The notes: a model not told the origin generated them from the sequence alone. DNA of 64,000 bases from Siphonodentalium dalli (GCA_032622095.1 CP136061.1:135741587-135805586), one strand, 5' to 3'. Counted from the stretch's first letter, positions 1 through 13,149 are shown. Translations and numbers: made by a program.

Positions 1-474
1 AATAAAATCATTGAAATATCAAATTCATTAAAACATCTACCTTGGAACCACCTGACTGATTAATCTGATATACATGTATTGTGTTTTGGGTCCATGGATA
101 ATTGGGCTTCAAACATGTCTAAATGGTTTTGGAAAAAGGCTCTTGTGAGATTGGAAATTTCCAACAATTGAGAAAGTTTGAGGTGTCAGTTGTGAAATTC
201 CAACCTACGACTTGGGAGTCTGTAGCCCGGTCAAAGGGGACTTGTTGAGCTGGAGGAGGAGTGGGTCATCAGTAGTGTAAAGTTGGTAATTTCAAGGTGG
301 ATTTTCACCAATCTACATATCTGAAGTCTCTCTAGCCACATATCCTGTTTAGAGCTATTTCTTTTAAAGTGATTATGAAAAGTTCTGACTGTTGTAGTCT
401 CCAGAATCCCAGTCTTATCAGTCTTTGCAGTCTGGTGAGCGAGCCCACAGTCATTGACTGTCTTGTTAGTACCT
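1..474. other. Unassigned DNA at left edge
   Basis: Presumably intronic (an acceptor follows at 1590). I see no exon, RNA gene or repeat boundary in it. Confidence 0.5.
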
Positions 475-735
475 TTTTGCCTTTTTGGAAGTTTCTATAC
501 CCCTATAATTGCAGAAGATAAAATGCATAATCGAGGTGCGCAATGGGTGAACATCACCAACTTCAACTGGCAAACTTCAATCTTATCCTAGGTCTCCCAT
601 AGCAGTTGAGGCCTAAGCAGAATGAGGTTCCCAGAGGGTGAATTTGGTGATGCTAGCCTGCTGTGCATGATAGCGTCACTAAATTCATGCTCTGGGGACC
701 TCATTCTGCAAATAACAGACATTATTTGCAGGCTT
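475..735 (-). mobile_element. hAT-type MITE family A, left-truncated copy
   Basis: Family A has CAAGCCTG...CAGGCTTG ends, with a hairpin of AGAATGAGGTCCCCAGAGGGTG at each end. This copy keeps the inner segment and the CAGGCTTG end but lacks the other terminus. Confidence 0.75.
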
Positions 736-801
736 GATTGTTATGTAAACAACATTACTGTTTCACTGGCATTACTTATCCAATTGGTCAAATAAGATAC
801 T

Positions 802-932
802 GAGGTGTAAGCAGAATGAGGTCCCCAGAGGGTGAATTTGGTGATGCTAGCCCGCTATGCGGGGTAGCATCACTAAATTCACCCTCTGGGGACCTCATTC
901 TGCAAATGACAGACACCCTATTTCAAGGCTTG
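802..932. mobile_element. Family A MITE, single terminal hairpin
   Basis: Only one terminal hairpin remains (GAATGAGGTCCCCAGAGGG paired with CCCTCTGGGGACCTCATTC), ending in AAGGCTTG. Confidence 0.75.
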
Positions 933-1267
933 CTGATGTGTAATAAAAACTTGACGGCAAACATTGGAAAAAGTCACTTTATTGAAAGATATTTTGGAAA
1001 TCATCTTTAGACTTAAATGTTTGAACTTACTACATGATTAGTGATGTTTGTTGACAAATCACTGTAACAGTTTTGTTTAGATAATAATGGCAAAATAACA
1101 TGCAAAATTTCAATATTGGAGGACTAACAATAGTTAACGTAAGAACAAAGTCTATCTATTTCTCCATCTTATTCTTGGTGGTAATGTTTTTGCAGACTTT
1201 TATAATTATTGCACATAAAACCCACTGCAAAGGCCTTGGGTCCATTCTCTGTCTGGGTATGCCTTGA

Positions 1268-1474
1268 CCCTTTCAGTGCCAAGTCCGATTTTTGTATCAA
1301 CCCATATTTCCTTGATCATTTTTCAAATTTATTGATTATAATAATGTGATACATTGATGGAAAGAGCTCTAATAGCTCTTTCCATCAATGTATCACATTA
1401 TTATAATCAATAAATTTGAAAAATGATCAAGGAAATATGGGTTGATACAAGAATCGGACTTGGCACTGAAAGGG
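1268..1474. mobile_element. Near-perfect palindromic MITE, TTAA type
   Basis: Two 101-bp arms (1268-1368 and 1374-1474) are inverted copies with one mismatch seen and a 5-nt centre. The ends are CCCTTTCAGTGCC and GGCACTGAAAGGG. The right flank is TTAA and the left flank TTGA, which fits a piggyBac-like TTAA target with one mutation. Lies in the intron before exon a. Confidence 0.9.
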
Positions 1475-1589
1475 TTAATATCCTTTGTGCTGAACTTCAT
1501 AATTTGGAGGTGCAAATAAGCCATGCCCATTTTATTAGGTAATTTATTATAGGAATTTTACATTTTACAACCTTGTTTCATGTTCACAG

Positions 1590-1682
1590 GATTATCAGAT
1601 GGTAACCATCCACAGTATGAGTTAGCTGAAATGGAAATGCTTACTCCAGATGAGGATGGAATCAGAACTGCTACTGCAAATG
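1590..1682 (+). CDS. Exon a, residues 1-32 (first coding exon in window)
   Basis: The acceptor is TGTTCACAG and the donor GTTTGTGT. Phase 1 at both ends keeps the exon a multiple of three (93 nt). It encodes a polar acidic stretch containing YELAEMEMLTPDEDG. No start codon with an upstream leader is visible, so this is an internal exon and the true N-terminus lies beyond the left edge. The donor is a weaker GTTTGT type, so an alternative 3' border is possible. A 207-bp palindrome ends 115 nt before the acceptor. Confidence 0.7.
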
Positions 1683-1735
1683 GTTTGTGTCTAATAAAAC
1701 AAATTACAACTGAACAACTATATACTCCCCCTTGT

Positions 1736-2058
1736 CAAGCCTGCAAATAGGGTGTCTGTCATTTGCAGATTGAGGTTCCCAGCAGGTGAATTTAGTGATG
1801 CTATCCCGCAATTCACCCTCTGGGATTCTGCTTAGGCCTCAACTTCTATAGGAGACCTAGGATCCTAGGATCAGATAGAAGTTCCCCAGTTGAAGTTGGT
1901 GATGTTCACCCATTAGTCACCTCTATTATGCCTTTTATCTTCTGCAAAATAGTCGATATAGAAACTTTCCCAGTGCTGTGCTGTGCGGGATAGCATCACT
2001 AAATTCACCCTCTGGTGACCTCATTCTGCAAATGACAGACATGCTATTTGCAGGCTTG
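1736..2058. mobile_element. Family A MITE with 8-bp target duplication
   Basis: It starts CAAGCCTGCAAATAGG and ends TATTTGCAGGCTTG, flanked on both sides by CCCCTTGT. The 8-bp duplication supports hAT-type transposition. Confidence 0.85.
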
Positions 2059-2355
2059 CCCCTTGTTATATGGTATTAAATGTTGGTGAGTGTTTGTCAC
2101 CAGATACAGAATATTTACCTCTCATGGTTTGCACATTAAGCAGTTATGTTCACATAATATTGGAATTATCCTTCTTTGTTTATCTGGAAATAATTTTTGT
2201 TTTGTCCATCTGCTTTAGTATCTCGATGTTCATGCGAATTATGAGAATAAATCATCATCATCGCCATGCATGGACCATAGGATTATTTATGAAAATTTTT
2301 ATGAATGTTATTCTCCTTTTGTTTATGTTAAAGGGACGGGGGCGGCCTTTGTTTT

Positions 2356-2470
2356 GTAGTTTATAATTTAGAAATAACATTGATCAAATTATGATAATTT
2401 CCTCAAGAATATACTAATAGTATAGCATGATATGATATGAATGCGACATTATTCACAAAACACTCTTTGT
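2356..2470 (+). repeat. Repeat shared with 63596-63710
   Basis: TTATAATTTAGAAATAACA, AATTATGA, CAAGAATATRCTAATAGTATAG and CAAAACAC occur in the same order at both window ends. Confidence 0.7.
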
Positions 2471-2474
2471 GTCG

Positions 2475-3229
2475 GAGAAAATTCAGTTTCTCACGATATT
2501 GCATCATTTCCTTATTTAGATTCCCGCTCATTTTATGTCATTTGTAAAACCACTAATTTGGTGTGTCTACAACTTACAACTCATAATACTATCATAGTAA
2601 ATTGCTTATTTGGGATGTATTACCATATACAGGTTAGGAGAAAATATTAACTGGATTGAAAAATATTGATATCTTTGCAAGAACAATTATATTATGTACA
2701 TGTTTTCTGTCTGATAATTTACCAATCATGAAGTAACGTGGATTAGATGGATTTTGAACTGACAGTGGGTAGAATGGGTCGATTAATATAAAAATTGGTG
2801 TTATTTGTATGTGATTGTTGATGTCGCCAATAATTTTGTCTTTGCCTTTCACAGCGCAACGGAACATTTTCATTGGATGATACGGTAGTTCCGATTGTTT
2901 GTCTATAAACAAATGGTTCTGTCATGTTTGTGATGTTTGTTTACATAACAAAACGTACAAACGTGACAATAACATGCAATGTACACGATATTTATGATTG
3001 GTATAAGAACAACATCTGTCTATTATATAATATTATTTCTGTTTACAGCAGTTTTAGTGGATGTGACTATTTTAACAGCTATACCCACCACATAGGCTGT
3101 CTGTATCTTTAGATTTGAGTCCATCCTGCCATTGTTTTCAATTTGGCACCATGGGGTACGCCAGTACCCATGGTGCTGCCTCTTGTAATATAATGAAATG
3201 TTGTTATAACTCTAAGTGAAACCCTAAAA
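2475..3229. other. Unassigned intron DNA
   Basis: AT-rich. Contains a small perfect-looking hairpin around GGCACCATGGGGTAC (3147-3176). Short open frames look random. Confidence 0.5.
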
Positions 3230-3815
3230 AGGGGTTATGGTTCTCAGGCCCACCGCATTGAATAAAAGGTTGTGTCATGTGTTTTTATTTTGATGGCTTA
3301 TGGTATGACAAAAAAACTTTAGAAAAATAAATTTGAACATAAAATAAAATCTTTTGTTTATGTTTTTACCAACATAGATATGTATTGGACATTAGTGTGC
3401 ATTGGGCTCTAATGAACTGCATAATGTGTGAACAGTCACTTGTGGACATAGAACATGAAGTAGATGACTACATTTAACAAACTGATGAGCTCATCCTCAT
3501 GATCTTGTTACAAATAGTAATTGTGTACTAAATTGCTAATTGTTTCTCCAGACAATTGACACAAAGGTACTGGATGAAATTCTGGATCACATATTTGAAT
3601 GGAGAGGTATCAATTTATAGACAACAATAACAATAGTGAATAGTCAGGGGCATTATATAATGTTAGGTAAAATCACTGCCATATACTGGTAGTACAATGA
3701 CATTTTTATATAAGATTAAATAAGTTTATATGCATAACAGTTTCCGCTACATTTTCTGGTTATTACTAGACAGAGGAAGGTATCGTTGTCCATGCTTACT
3801 AGCAATGCCTTATCA
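3230..3815 (+). repeat. Dispersed repeat, inverted partner at 48560-49105
   Basis: Blocks such as GACAGAGGAAGGTATC, GTTATTACTAGACAG and AGTAGATGACTACA recur in reverse at 48560-49105. An exon-like piece (3553-3606) inside is discussed under rejected items. Confidence 0.7.
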
Positions 3816-3944
3816 AGGAAAGGAAATGCTATCCTTCATTATTGTCATTTTCAACCACTACTGATGCAGCATTTGTTTCATTAGATAAATCGAAATGAAC
3901 ACTTTTTCAACTCTCACAGAAGTTAGTAAGACTTGATGCTACTG

Positions 3945-4270
3945 AATACTGCTAAATGACCTTATGACGTCGTGTGCTGACATTATTGCCATTTTCCAGG
4001 GGAAAAATATAACGGGAATATCACAAAAACCATAAAACTGACTCAGTTGAAAGGCTGTTATCATTCAGAATCGTGGAACATCATACACTGTTTGAAACTC
4101 TGAGATACAGTAACTGTTATTCTGATGCACTAATCACTTGGTTCCAGTTATGAATAATGGCCTGCAGTTAATGTGCTGAAGTAGGTCCGTAGGTACTTCA
4201 GACCATATAACATACTACGTGCACTTTTACATCCGTAATAGTTATAGACATCATAGCAGCAAGAGGTTAA
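3945..4270 (-). mobile_element. TTAA MITE, CCTCTTCGCTGCT family, reverse orientation
   Basis: The intact end reads CATAGCAGCAAGAGG+TTAA at 4267-4270. The internal ATATAACGGGAATATCACA block is the reverse of the copies at 19.6 and 47.1 kb. The other end is decayed. Confidence 0.7.
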
Positions 4271-4547
4271 CTATAGCTACTGTTGGTTTTCAAAGCAAGA
4301 TAATTCATACCTCAGGTGACTTTTTAATAGAATTTTTTTTTTTTTTAATTTAATCAAATTGAAGCTGAATCCTTATGAAATTCATACAGTCAGAAAGCTA
4401 GTATTGTGTTGTACCGTACTAGATAGGTGTTCTAACTTTTCATTGAATCCATAGGTTTGGGGATGTAATTTCAGTTCATGAAGACCATCAACGTTGAAAA
4501 AATCCAGATATTCTCCAATTTAAATAATATTTTTTTATTTTATATTA

Positions 4548-5405
4548 GACTAGCTGGGGTACCTGGCGTTGCTCGGGTGAAAAATGCATAAACTAATAGT
4601 GGCCCTTCAAGTCATTTAAAATAATTATTAGTCATCTGGTGTAAACAGCATCTATTGCACAACTCTCCAGATAAAGTTACATCTATCGTTTAAGTTGATA
4701 ATAAACACTAACTAGGTCAAAAACACCTATCCCATGACATTCCCTGTGTCAGTTTATGTTTGTGCACCAATGTTCCCACATGTCATCTTGGCTGATAATG
4801 AACGCTCTTTGTTTATCATATAATTTATTAGTCTCCTTTAAGTGACCTGAGGTCAAAAGCGCCTATCCCATGACATTCCCATGGTCAGGTGACCCATATG
4901 TACCAATGTTCCTACATATATTCTATGCTGATAATGAACGCTCTTATATTTGCCCCAAATATTTGCTTCTTTAAATTCATCTGAGGTCAATGACATCTAT
5001 CTCATGACACTCTACGTATCAATTTATATCTGTGCTTCAATATTTACTGACCAGATTGGGTATACACTTAATTATTTAGTTAAATTAATTATTAGTGTCC
5101 TTTTAAGACATCTGAGGTCAATGGGACCTATCTAATAAGATTCCCCAAGTAAAATTACCCATATTTTAAAAATTTCAGCTTCGATGGTCCAACTTTTTGT
5201 TATCATCCAGCCAAAATATATATATAATAATTATTAGTACCCTTTTAAGACATCTGAGGTGAACAGGACCTATCTACTAATGCTACCTGGGTCAAATTAC
5301 CCCTATATACAAATTTTCAGCTCTGATGGTCCAGCCATTTGGTCGCCTGTAAGCGGACAAACCAAATAACAAACAAAATTGAGTTTTGAGTTTTATTAGT
5401 ATAGA
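4548..5405 (+). repeat. Interspersed repeat with GGCGTTGCTCGGGTG start
   Basis: It begins CTAGCTGGGGTACCTGGCG and contains several degenerate units of TTTTAAGACATCTGAGGTCAA...CCTATC...CATTCCC, ending TTGAGTTTTATTAGTATAGATA. The interrupted copy at 41450-41591/42717-42910 hosts the LINE. Confidence 0.7.
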
Positions 5406-5784
5406 TACAGAAAACCACATGTGGGTTCTAAAACAGTTTACCCAATGAATTTGGGTAAAAAAAAAATTGCTAAAATATGTACATACAAATAATCTGAAAT
5501 GAAAATTACTATACCATCAGTATGTGAGTTTTAATGGGGTAAACAGTTATGATTATGCGGATGTAAGTACTAAAATAGAAATCAGTGGAAATTTGGAAAT
5601 AATATGTGCGTGCGAGTATTAAAATAATGAGCATTTGAAAATGGAAATAGTTCGACGGATGAGGACACTAAAAATATCTAATGAAAGCAGCGTTAATTAC
5701 TACCACTAGACCATGAACCGTAAGACGACATAGATAGATAAAATAACATGGAAGTGGACACTAAAATCAATTGCAATGAATAAA

Positions 5785-6164
5785 CAAGCCTGAATTGAGA
5801 ATGAGGTCTCCAGAGGGTGAATTTAGTGATGCTATCCTGCATAGCTGGCTAGTGTCACCAAATTCACCCTCTGGTGACCTCATTCTGCTTAGGCCTCAAC
5901 TGTTATAGGAGACCTAGGATCAGATTGAAGTTCCCCAGTTGATGTTGGTGATGTTCACCCATTCTTTAACTCGATTATGCAATTTATCTTCTGCAAATTA
6001 GGGGATATATAAACTTAACAGAAGGGAAAAGGTAACTAAAACAATGTTAATTTGAGACTACAGATGGCTCCCAGAAGAGGAGGCCAACGCAGAATGAGGT
6101 CCCCAGAAGGTGACCCTCTGGGGACCTCATTCTGCAAATGTCAGACACACTAAATTCAAGCTTG
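5785..6164. mobile_element. Family A MITE upstream of exon b
   Basis: It starts CAAGCCTGAA and ends TTCAAGCTTG. The flanks are TGAATAAA and TGAATAAC (7 of 8 bases equal), an aged 8-bp target duplication. Confidence 0.85.
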
Positions 6165-6209
6165 TGAATAACATAAACTGACACATCTACAAATGGTTGA
6201 TTTTTATAG

Positions 6210-6389
6210 GTGCTGACTTGCCAAAGTTGTCTGTAGAAGTTTCTAGACGTCCATCTTCCCAGCTCTCAGCTCGATCTGCTGCATCGAATGGTTCAGCTAA
6301 ATCTGGCACGAAATCCTCTCTGCGGATAGCATCAGCAGCAAGTGACAGATCTCTACACAGGAAGGCATCTGGTTCTCTGGAGCATGCAG
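6210..6389 (+). CDS. Exon b, residues 32-92, Ser/Arg-rich
   Basis: The acceptor TTTTTATAG and donor GTTAGTGA bound 180 nt, phase 1 to phase 1. The peptide is rich in Ser, Ala, Arg and Lys (for example RRPSSQLSARSAASNGSAKS), with spaced basic-Ser pairs that look like phosphorylatable disordered sequence. No domain is recognised. It lies 46 bp after the end of a hAT-type MITE (5785-6164). Confidence 0.75.
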
Positions 6390-6424
6390 GTTAGTGAAGA
6401 TGCTGAGAATATGGGATTTTATTA

Positions 6425-6690
6425 TGTTTACCCATATGGTAAACATAGTGTCGTTGTCCTGATTGACCACTCGTCATTCGTTCATCCGTCTGTCCGTCTG
6501 TCTGTCTGTCCGTAGACACTTTACGCATGGTGCAATAACTCAAATATTTTCTATCTGATCGGAACCAAATTTTGTATATGAATTTCTCAGCACAAAAGAC
6601 AGATCGAGTTCGAATATGGGTTTGATCCGACTCTAACTTTAACTGAGTTATGGCCCTTCTGTTTTTTTAAATATTCACTCTTAAAAAAAA
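6425..6690 (+). repeat. Bivalve-type 'GTCCGTCTGTC...GTTATGGCCC' repeat
   Basis: CCATATGGTAAACATAG, then CTGTCCGTCTGTCTGTC, then GGAACCAAATTTTGTATATG and CTGAGTTATGGCCC, a single copy of the unit arrayed at 25.2 and 37-40 kb. Confidence 0.7.
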
Positions 6691-7635
6691 ATAAAAAATA
6701 TTAGATTGAATTCCTTGCTCAATTTAACAAAAAAAATAAATAACAAAAATAAATAAATAAATAACAAAAATATATATAACTAGCGGCTTTTCGAATTCCC
6801 GGTGGGAAATTTGTATACTTCCATACACTTAAACGTTTGTAATGATTCTCGTTTTACATATAATGCGCTTCACCACTCCCTATTCCCTCTTCTTTCTTCC
6901 TATTTCTCACATTGATGCTACTTTTATGTTTTGATTTTCATGATGTTCACCTGTTTGTATGTTTGTTTCAACTGTCATCCATTGTTGACTAAAGTCTCAG
7001 GTACTGTGTTTCTCTGGTACTTTGTGCACAAGTACTTTTCCCAGTGGATGTGTGACGTCACGTTGTATCTGTGAAAATTCAATTTAGTTGCCCATACACT
7101 TCAGAACTATGTTATGAGACTGCTTCAATGATTCAATACCGATAGATATTTCTGTACTAACATCAAGAAGATGGACACCTCTGCCAATTACAAACATTGT
7201 AATTTTTATCTCAATATGTATCACAATGCAGACAACACAGTTGAGTTCACAGATAGTCATACTATTTTTCTTGATATAAAAGTTAAATATTGTTCCATGT
7301 CCACATACAAGATACAAGTTACAGGTACGTGTGACTGAACATGACTACATGATGACCTATGACTACATGATGACCTTGCAGTTCGTTGCTCGTATAAAGA
7401 AGATTCGACATAACTTGAAATGTCTTAACATATATTTATTTAATATTAAAGATTGCCTATCGACTCGTCAATAGTAGGCTGCGTTCAATGTATGCTACGA
7501 TGCTTGCAATGTTTGGTATAATCTGAGGATTGCATGGCAGGCAGTGTTCCGTATATGGTAGCATGTTTTAGTTGTATGGTAGGTTGTATACAGTGTATGG
7601 GAGCCTGTATTTCTCTTTATGTATTACGTTTTACT

Positions 7636-8275
7636 ATATAGCGTCGCCACGAGTAAACTGTTCGCTCCAAAACTCCTAATAACATCCACTCATCAAAAAA
7701 GTTATATTCCCATGTTTGAATTTTTGGAGTATTTTTCCACCTTTGGTTTTCAGTGGAATTTACCAATTTGAGCCCACCCGAATGCGAGTTCTCCATTGGG
7801 CAGGTTGCTTCTTTAGTAGAACGCTCAAAGTTTGGGAGATTATCTACGGTATATTGAAATACCTGCTCCTGCATTAGCTCGCTCTTTCATTAGCCCGTTT
7901 TGATTTGGCGGGAAAAATAGGTTAGTGATACAGCACTTAACTATTCTCATTTACCTTATAAAGCCTCGCCACGAGTAAACCTTAGGCTTTAGCGCGATTT
8001 GAAGAGACACGACAAAGTTGCGCCTGGACACTATCACATCCACTTATCAAATTTTTTTATCTTGATGTCTGATTTTTTGACAAATTTCCCCCTTTGATTT
8101 TCGTTGGAATTTGCCAAAAGTTTGAACCCACCTGAAGCGAGGTCGCTTTTGGACAGGTTGCTTTTATAGTAGAGTGGTCAAACTTTGGGATCATACCTAC
8201 AGCATACCGGCGCATCTGCTACTGCATTAATCTTGCTCATTAATTAGCCCGTTTGGATTTGGCGCTATAAATAGG
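7636..8275 (-). repeat. Diverged tandem duplication (~325-bp unit)
   Basis: 7636-7925 and 7965-8275 share GCCACGAGTAAAC, GGACAGGTTGCTT-like, TTTGGGA, TGCATTA and TTAGCCCGTTT landmarks in the same order. No coding function is recognised. Confidence 0.6.
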
Positions 8276-8554
8276 TCATTTTTTGTCCCGTCCGTAGGTC
8301 AGTAACTGTCAGGACAAAAAACTTAAAAGTGGTATATTCGGGTGCGCATCGCCCTTCCCATTCGGAACATGCAATAAAAATATTACACCGCTGGACTTGT
8401 TTTTTGTTTTTTTGTGCTAAATCTGACGTTTACATCCGCCACCGGTCTGCCTGGTCTCACCATCCGGCCTGGTCTCACCACCCCATCCTGGTCCCATGGC
8501 CTTCCCGGGCTTCAGCTCCTCCATTAGCCATTTCCCCCATTAGGGAGAGATATT

Positions 8555-10050
8555 TATTAATTTTGAACATTCATGGGCCGGTAACTCGGTGAATTTTCGA
8601 CCGATTTACAAAATTTTCATGGCGTCGTTATCGAGGTGACATTTAGACCATGACGTGTAAGTTTGGTCGCGATCAGAGAGAATTTATTTTTTACGACATT
8701 GAACACCCCTCCCCCACGCCACGGTCAATAATCGGTCAACGGCCATTTTGTATAAGTGAACTAAGTTTAAGTTACTCTATATCAGAACATTTGACCATGC
8801 AGTTCAGTTACCTCAATGCATTCCAGAGATAGTCTACAATTGTCGATAAATGTGAGATGCCGCTTTAAGGGCCATAACTCCATAAATCATTCACGGACAA
8901 AATTATCAATGGCTTAACGGCCGTCTCCAGTAGGAGCTGTACACACACCGAAAATTTCAACGTTCTACATTTAACGGTTCCTGAGATTAAGCGTTACAAA
9001 ATTACTAGGAAGAGGAAGAATAATAATAGAGAAAAATGCCGAAACAGAAATACAATATACTCACAATAATATACCTGCTGAAACTGTTTGTGAGGGTTAT
9101 CATAAGTAATATTGGCATTTCTGAGTTCAGTGGACCCATTTCTACGCGAAAATACCATTACCGCGACAATAGGTGACTTGGTGATAAAACATCCCTATCT
9201 CAGTCAGTTTTCAAGCTGGAGAATTGAGACCGGTGTCATTGAGTTCTTCTTTGTGAGCTCTATATAATAGGATAATTTGCTTGTTAATATCCTCAGATGA
9301 CCTTGAAAAAATTGTCATATCTCCGTTCTTGGAAAAAAAAATTCACGGCTGACATTGTCGTATTGGCCTAAAAATTCCCCATCGAATGACACCAACCCCA
9401 TGTGTCTTCATTAACGGGGTCTAAACTTGTATAAGTTTGAATTTTGGGCTCTTCATTCTTCATGCATCTAGCTAGTTTTCACCCAATGATGCCCAAAATT
9501 CGCGTGTCTGCTCGCTCATGCATATTGATCGTTAATTCATCACAATCCCCTTCATCGGAACATCGATTTGAGAGGAGTTGTGGACACACGGAACTTTTTG
9601 ACATTTTTGAACATTCAGGGGTGGGTAACTCGGCCAATTTTGGATGGATTTACAAAATATTCACGGCATCGTTATCGGGGTGAAATGTAGACCATGACAT
9701 GTATAAAAGTTTGGTCAATAATTTGAAAACTTTCTCAATGCCTTAACGGCCGTCTACCCTAGGATTTGTACACACACAGAAAATTTCAGCATTCTACATT
9801 TAGCGGTTCCTGAGATATAAGGGTACAAAAATAGTCAGAAAAATAATAATAAGAATAATAGAGAAAAATGGAGAAAAGTAAAAGGGCGATAACTCTGCAA
9901 AGAAACGTTGTGCCGAAATTCTGATGCCTATATGTTCAGTAGCTCTTAGATGTCTACATTCCCTAGAATTTTTGCGTTCCTAGTGCCATTATTTTTCTCA
10001 GTATGTCCAATTAAACGGACAACGGCTCAACAGAAATACAATATACTCCC
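8555..10050 (+). repeat. Two copies of a ~1-kb interspersed unit
   Basis: 8555-9070 and 9603-10050 share GAACATTCA, TTACAAAATATTCACGGC, GACCATGACRTGTA, AACGGCCGTCT and CGGTTCCTGAGAT, each with a AATAATAATAG-rich tail and CAATATACTC. Confidence 0.7.
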
Positions 10051-10734
10051 ATATTAATGATATTTTTCGCGCGTTTTCTAGTATTAGCGCGAAAAAAATG
10101 TATTCACAGTCCGTGACATAATGAGTATGAGAGTAGTTAATTAAGGCAGTAGCCAATGAGAGCAGTGAGTCTGCGGTAGGAGATTAATTAACAAGGAGTG
10201 TCAAGTCACTCTAGCCTATTCTTTCGTCGGGTAAACTTACAAAATTTTCAATATGCATATATATTTAATGTCAAGAAGACAGATTGATCCATACAATTAT
10301 TGTACAAGACAAATGCATGGGTAATCAAAATTTTTGTTTTTTGTCAGTATAGATACACCGAAATAACGTGTTTCATATATCATATGGAAGTTAAGATGCA
10401 TGCATGTTTTGTTGTTGTAATGCTATATTATCCAATGACAGTGAATTTCCGACATTGAAACTGAGCAGAATGGTTTTCGGAAAACAGGTTTCCATCATTT
10501 TTTCCCTAAGAAAAAGGGTTTTGGTGGTTTTTCCTGTACGACTGCGCAGTATGGATAGCATTATATTTATGTATCAGAAATGTTCATATATGTCATTGTA
10601 AAGCATCAATACTGCTCCAAAATAAACGCCGACGCTAGATAGACCCGGCTCAGTTGCAATGATAGTTGTGTTATCATTATGGTAGAATTGGGAATACAAT
10701 ATGGAAGTGTATTAAAATATTTGTTTTGGTTTAA

Positions 10735-12860
10735 ATAATTAAAACAATTTTTTTTTTTAAAGTTAACAAAATTTGAAAAACTAACACCATTATAACTCTG
10801 CCAAGGGTACCCCTAGTCACCACACCAAATTTGGTTTAAATCGGTCCAAAATGTTGTGTTATGTACTGGTAAATTTGTTTGGAGTGACATTTAACCCAAT
10901 TCACCAATTCGATCCCATGCCTTTGGACTACTTAGCTATTGATAAGGCTATATTATTTTCTGATGTCTCTTATGCCAATGTGCAGATAAAGAAAGCTATG
11001 GTATCTAATTTAAACAAAAGTTTCAACAATACAGCAGACATCGCATGATATTAACAGTAGACTAGAACATCTGTGCTGCATTGCACAGCTGAGTATATCA
11101 CTCTACAGATGGTCTGAGGTCATTACGTGCGCTCGCGCAACAGTATGGCGATCAGACAGATTCGTAGCTTGGTGTCACTCCATGACGTCACCAAAAACGA
11201 CGTAAACCCTCGTGGCGTTCTGACATTTGTACTGTGTCGCGTTTTTGCTATGTTTATTTTATGTGTTGTTTTCGATTACTTGTTTGTCGCCGATATCGCC
11301 ATTTGTCGGGATTCCCTGTTTCTATATTTAAAACTGGCATGCTCGTAGTGAGCCCCGATTTCGATTTTTTTCTCCCAGGTCAAAATACGTCAGAGTTATG
11401 ACAAAAATAGATCGACCTACATTTTCTCCATCAGAACTCTACATCAAAGAGTCTATAGACTCCTTCGGGACCTACATAGACTCCTTCATTTGGGTATTTT
11501 TACTTATACTTAGGAAGTTTTATCATTTTTGGTTAGTGCGAAGACCTCTTTTTATCGTGCGGGGAAAGAGAGACATTCAAAACGCGATTTCGTAATTCGA
11601 CGCAATAGGCTGAATAGCCTAACCTTCAGCCGAGTTCCGGATCAAATACGACGACTGACGTAACACAAAACAAAACGCATTTGTTGACACAAACACCGTT
11701 TGAAGAGTTTATTATTACATAAAATGGTCGTTATTGATTAATTATTGATTAATTATTGATATTTATTGTTGCATGTTGGCTGCTATCAATATTTACACAA
11801 ATGGTATAAATTATTTCTTATAATTGCTCCTTTGGTCAACTTTGACTATCGGAAAATGAAAATGAAAATATGCCGCTGAAAAAATTGTAATCGATATTAA
11901 AGTCTCATCCTTTCGGCAACATGGAATTGGTTTTAATTACTTAAATGATTAATATATTAATTTGCATTTATCTGTGATGAAATGAGAAATGGTAATTTTT
12001 CTAACATTAAATTAAATTAAATAAATTAAGTAAAATACAGTGAAATTATTGTTTATTACATTTTTGCGCACGTTGGCATCTCTCTGAGTGCATTCTAGTT
12101 ATAAATGTTATTGGTTTAATAGAGATGCCAGCCTTCAACATAAACACTGCCTGTGATTTGTTGACAGCTCTGCTATATTATTGATATTAATGGGTCAGCA
12201 GTGAGGTGTCTTATCTTGATGGCTGTTGTTGGTAGAATTTGATACATGTATATTATCATTGTAAACTTAAATTGGGCTCTCTTAACCCAAGTATTCCATG
12301 TCCAGGTCACCTTTTCACATTTAACCCAAGGCTGTGGTGGTGCAGCATTTCAGATCCTGTACCAGTGCATTCTCTTATATAAATGCGAGTGACCCATAAA
12401 TTCCAATGATTGTGTTATGTACATTTGTCTATAATAGTACATAACAGTATCAAAACTCTCATTTATGATTCCGATCATAGTAATTTACACTCGCCAAGGG
12501 ATGGGTTAACATCTGCCGATTGTGATCGGCCTCTCGTTATATGCTCACCAATGGATTATAGAAACAATTGCAGTTAGATAATATAGTTTTATGAACTTTT
12601 CACTTCATACCACCCTGGGCACGAGCGAGAAATTACTGGCGGGAATGTTTAAAAATCCTCCTGAATCAAAAGAGTTATCCTTACTTTGTATTCTTACGAT
12701 CTGTCTGTACATCTGTCTGTCTGGATTTTTCTCCCAGACTGCTGGTCCAATTTCAACCAAATTTGGTGTGGTGAATGACTTGGGGTACCCTGGCGGAGGT
12801 TATAACGGCATTCGTTTTTCAAAATTTTGATTAATACTAATTTACTTAAATAAATAATAA
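10735..12860. repeat. Inverted copies of a CACCAAATTTGGT unit around 2 kb
   Basis: 10735-10850 and 12740-12860 are inverted copies (AACACCATTATAACTCTGCCA against its reverse). Between them the DNA is unassigned apart from short AT-rich repeats. Confidence 0.5.
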
Positions 12861-12999
12861 ACAAAACAAATAAGCTCACTATGGGCCTATTTCAGCACCA
12901 GATGTACACTCTTTATATATGTGTTTTCACTCTGGCCCACGCCATCCAACTGAATAACTGGTATAGGTCCACTATGGGCTTATTCCAGAACCAAATAAG

Positions 13000-13066
13000 C
13001 AAGCCTTGAAATAGGGTGTCTGTCATTTGCAGAATGAGGTCCCCAGAGGGTGAATTTAGTGATGCT
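13000..13066 (+). mobile_element. Family A MITE, left-end fragment
   Basis: It starts CAAGCCTTGAAATAGGGTGTC, runs to the first half of the terminal hairpin, then stops at GATGCTCCC. Confidence 0.7.
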
Positions 13067-13149
13067 CCCGAAGGTAGCCTGTTTCAGCTTGTATCACAAT
13101 AAAACAGTTTTGTATTGAAATTTATTCTACCATGACTGAAGCTTCCTGC

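Noticed and set aside
3553-3606. Exon-like segment TTTCTCCAG|ACAATTGAC...GGAGAG|GTATCA encoding IDTKVLDEILDHIFEWRG
   Set aside because: In phase with exon a it gives a stop at once, and the segment is part of a dispersed repeat whose inverted copy near 48770 has stops.
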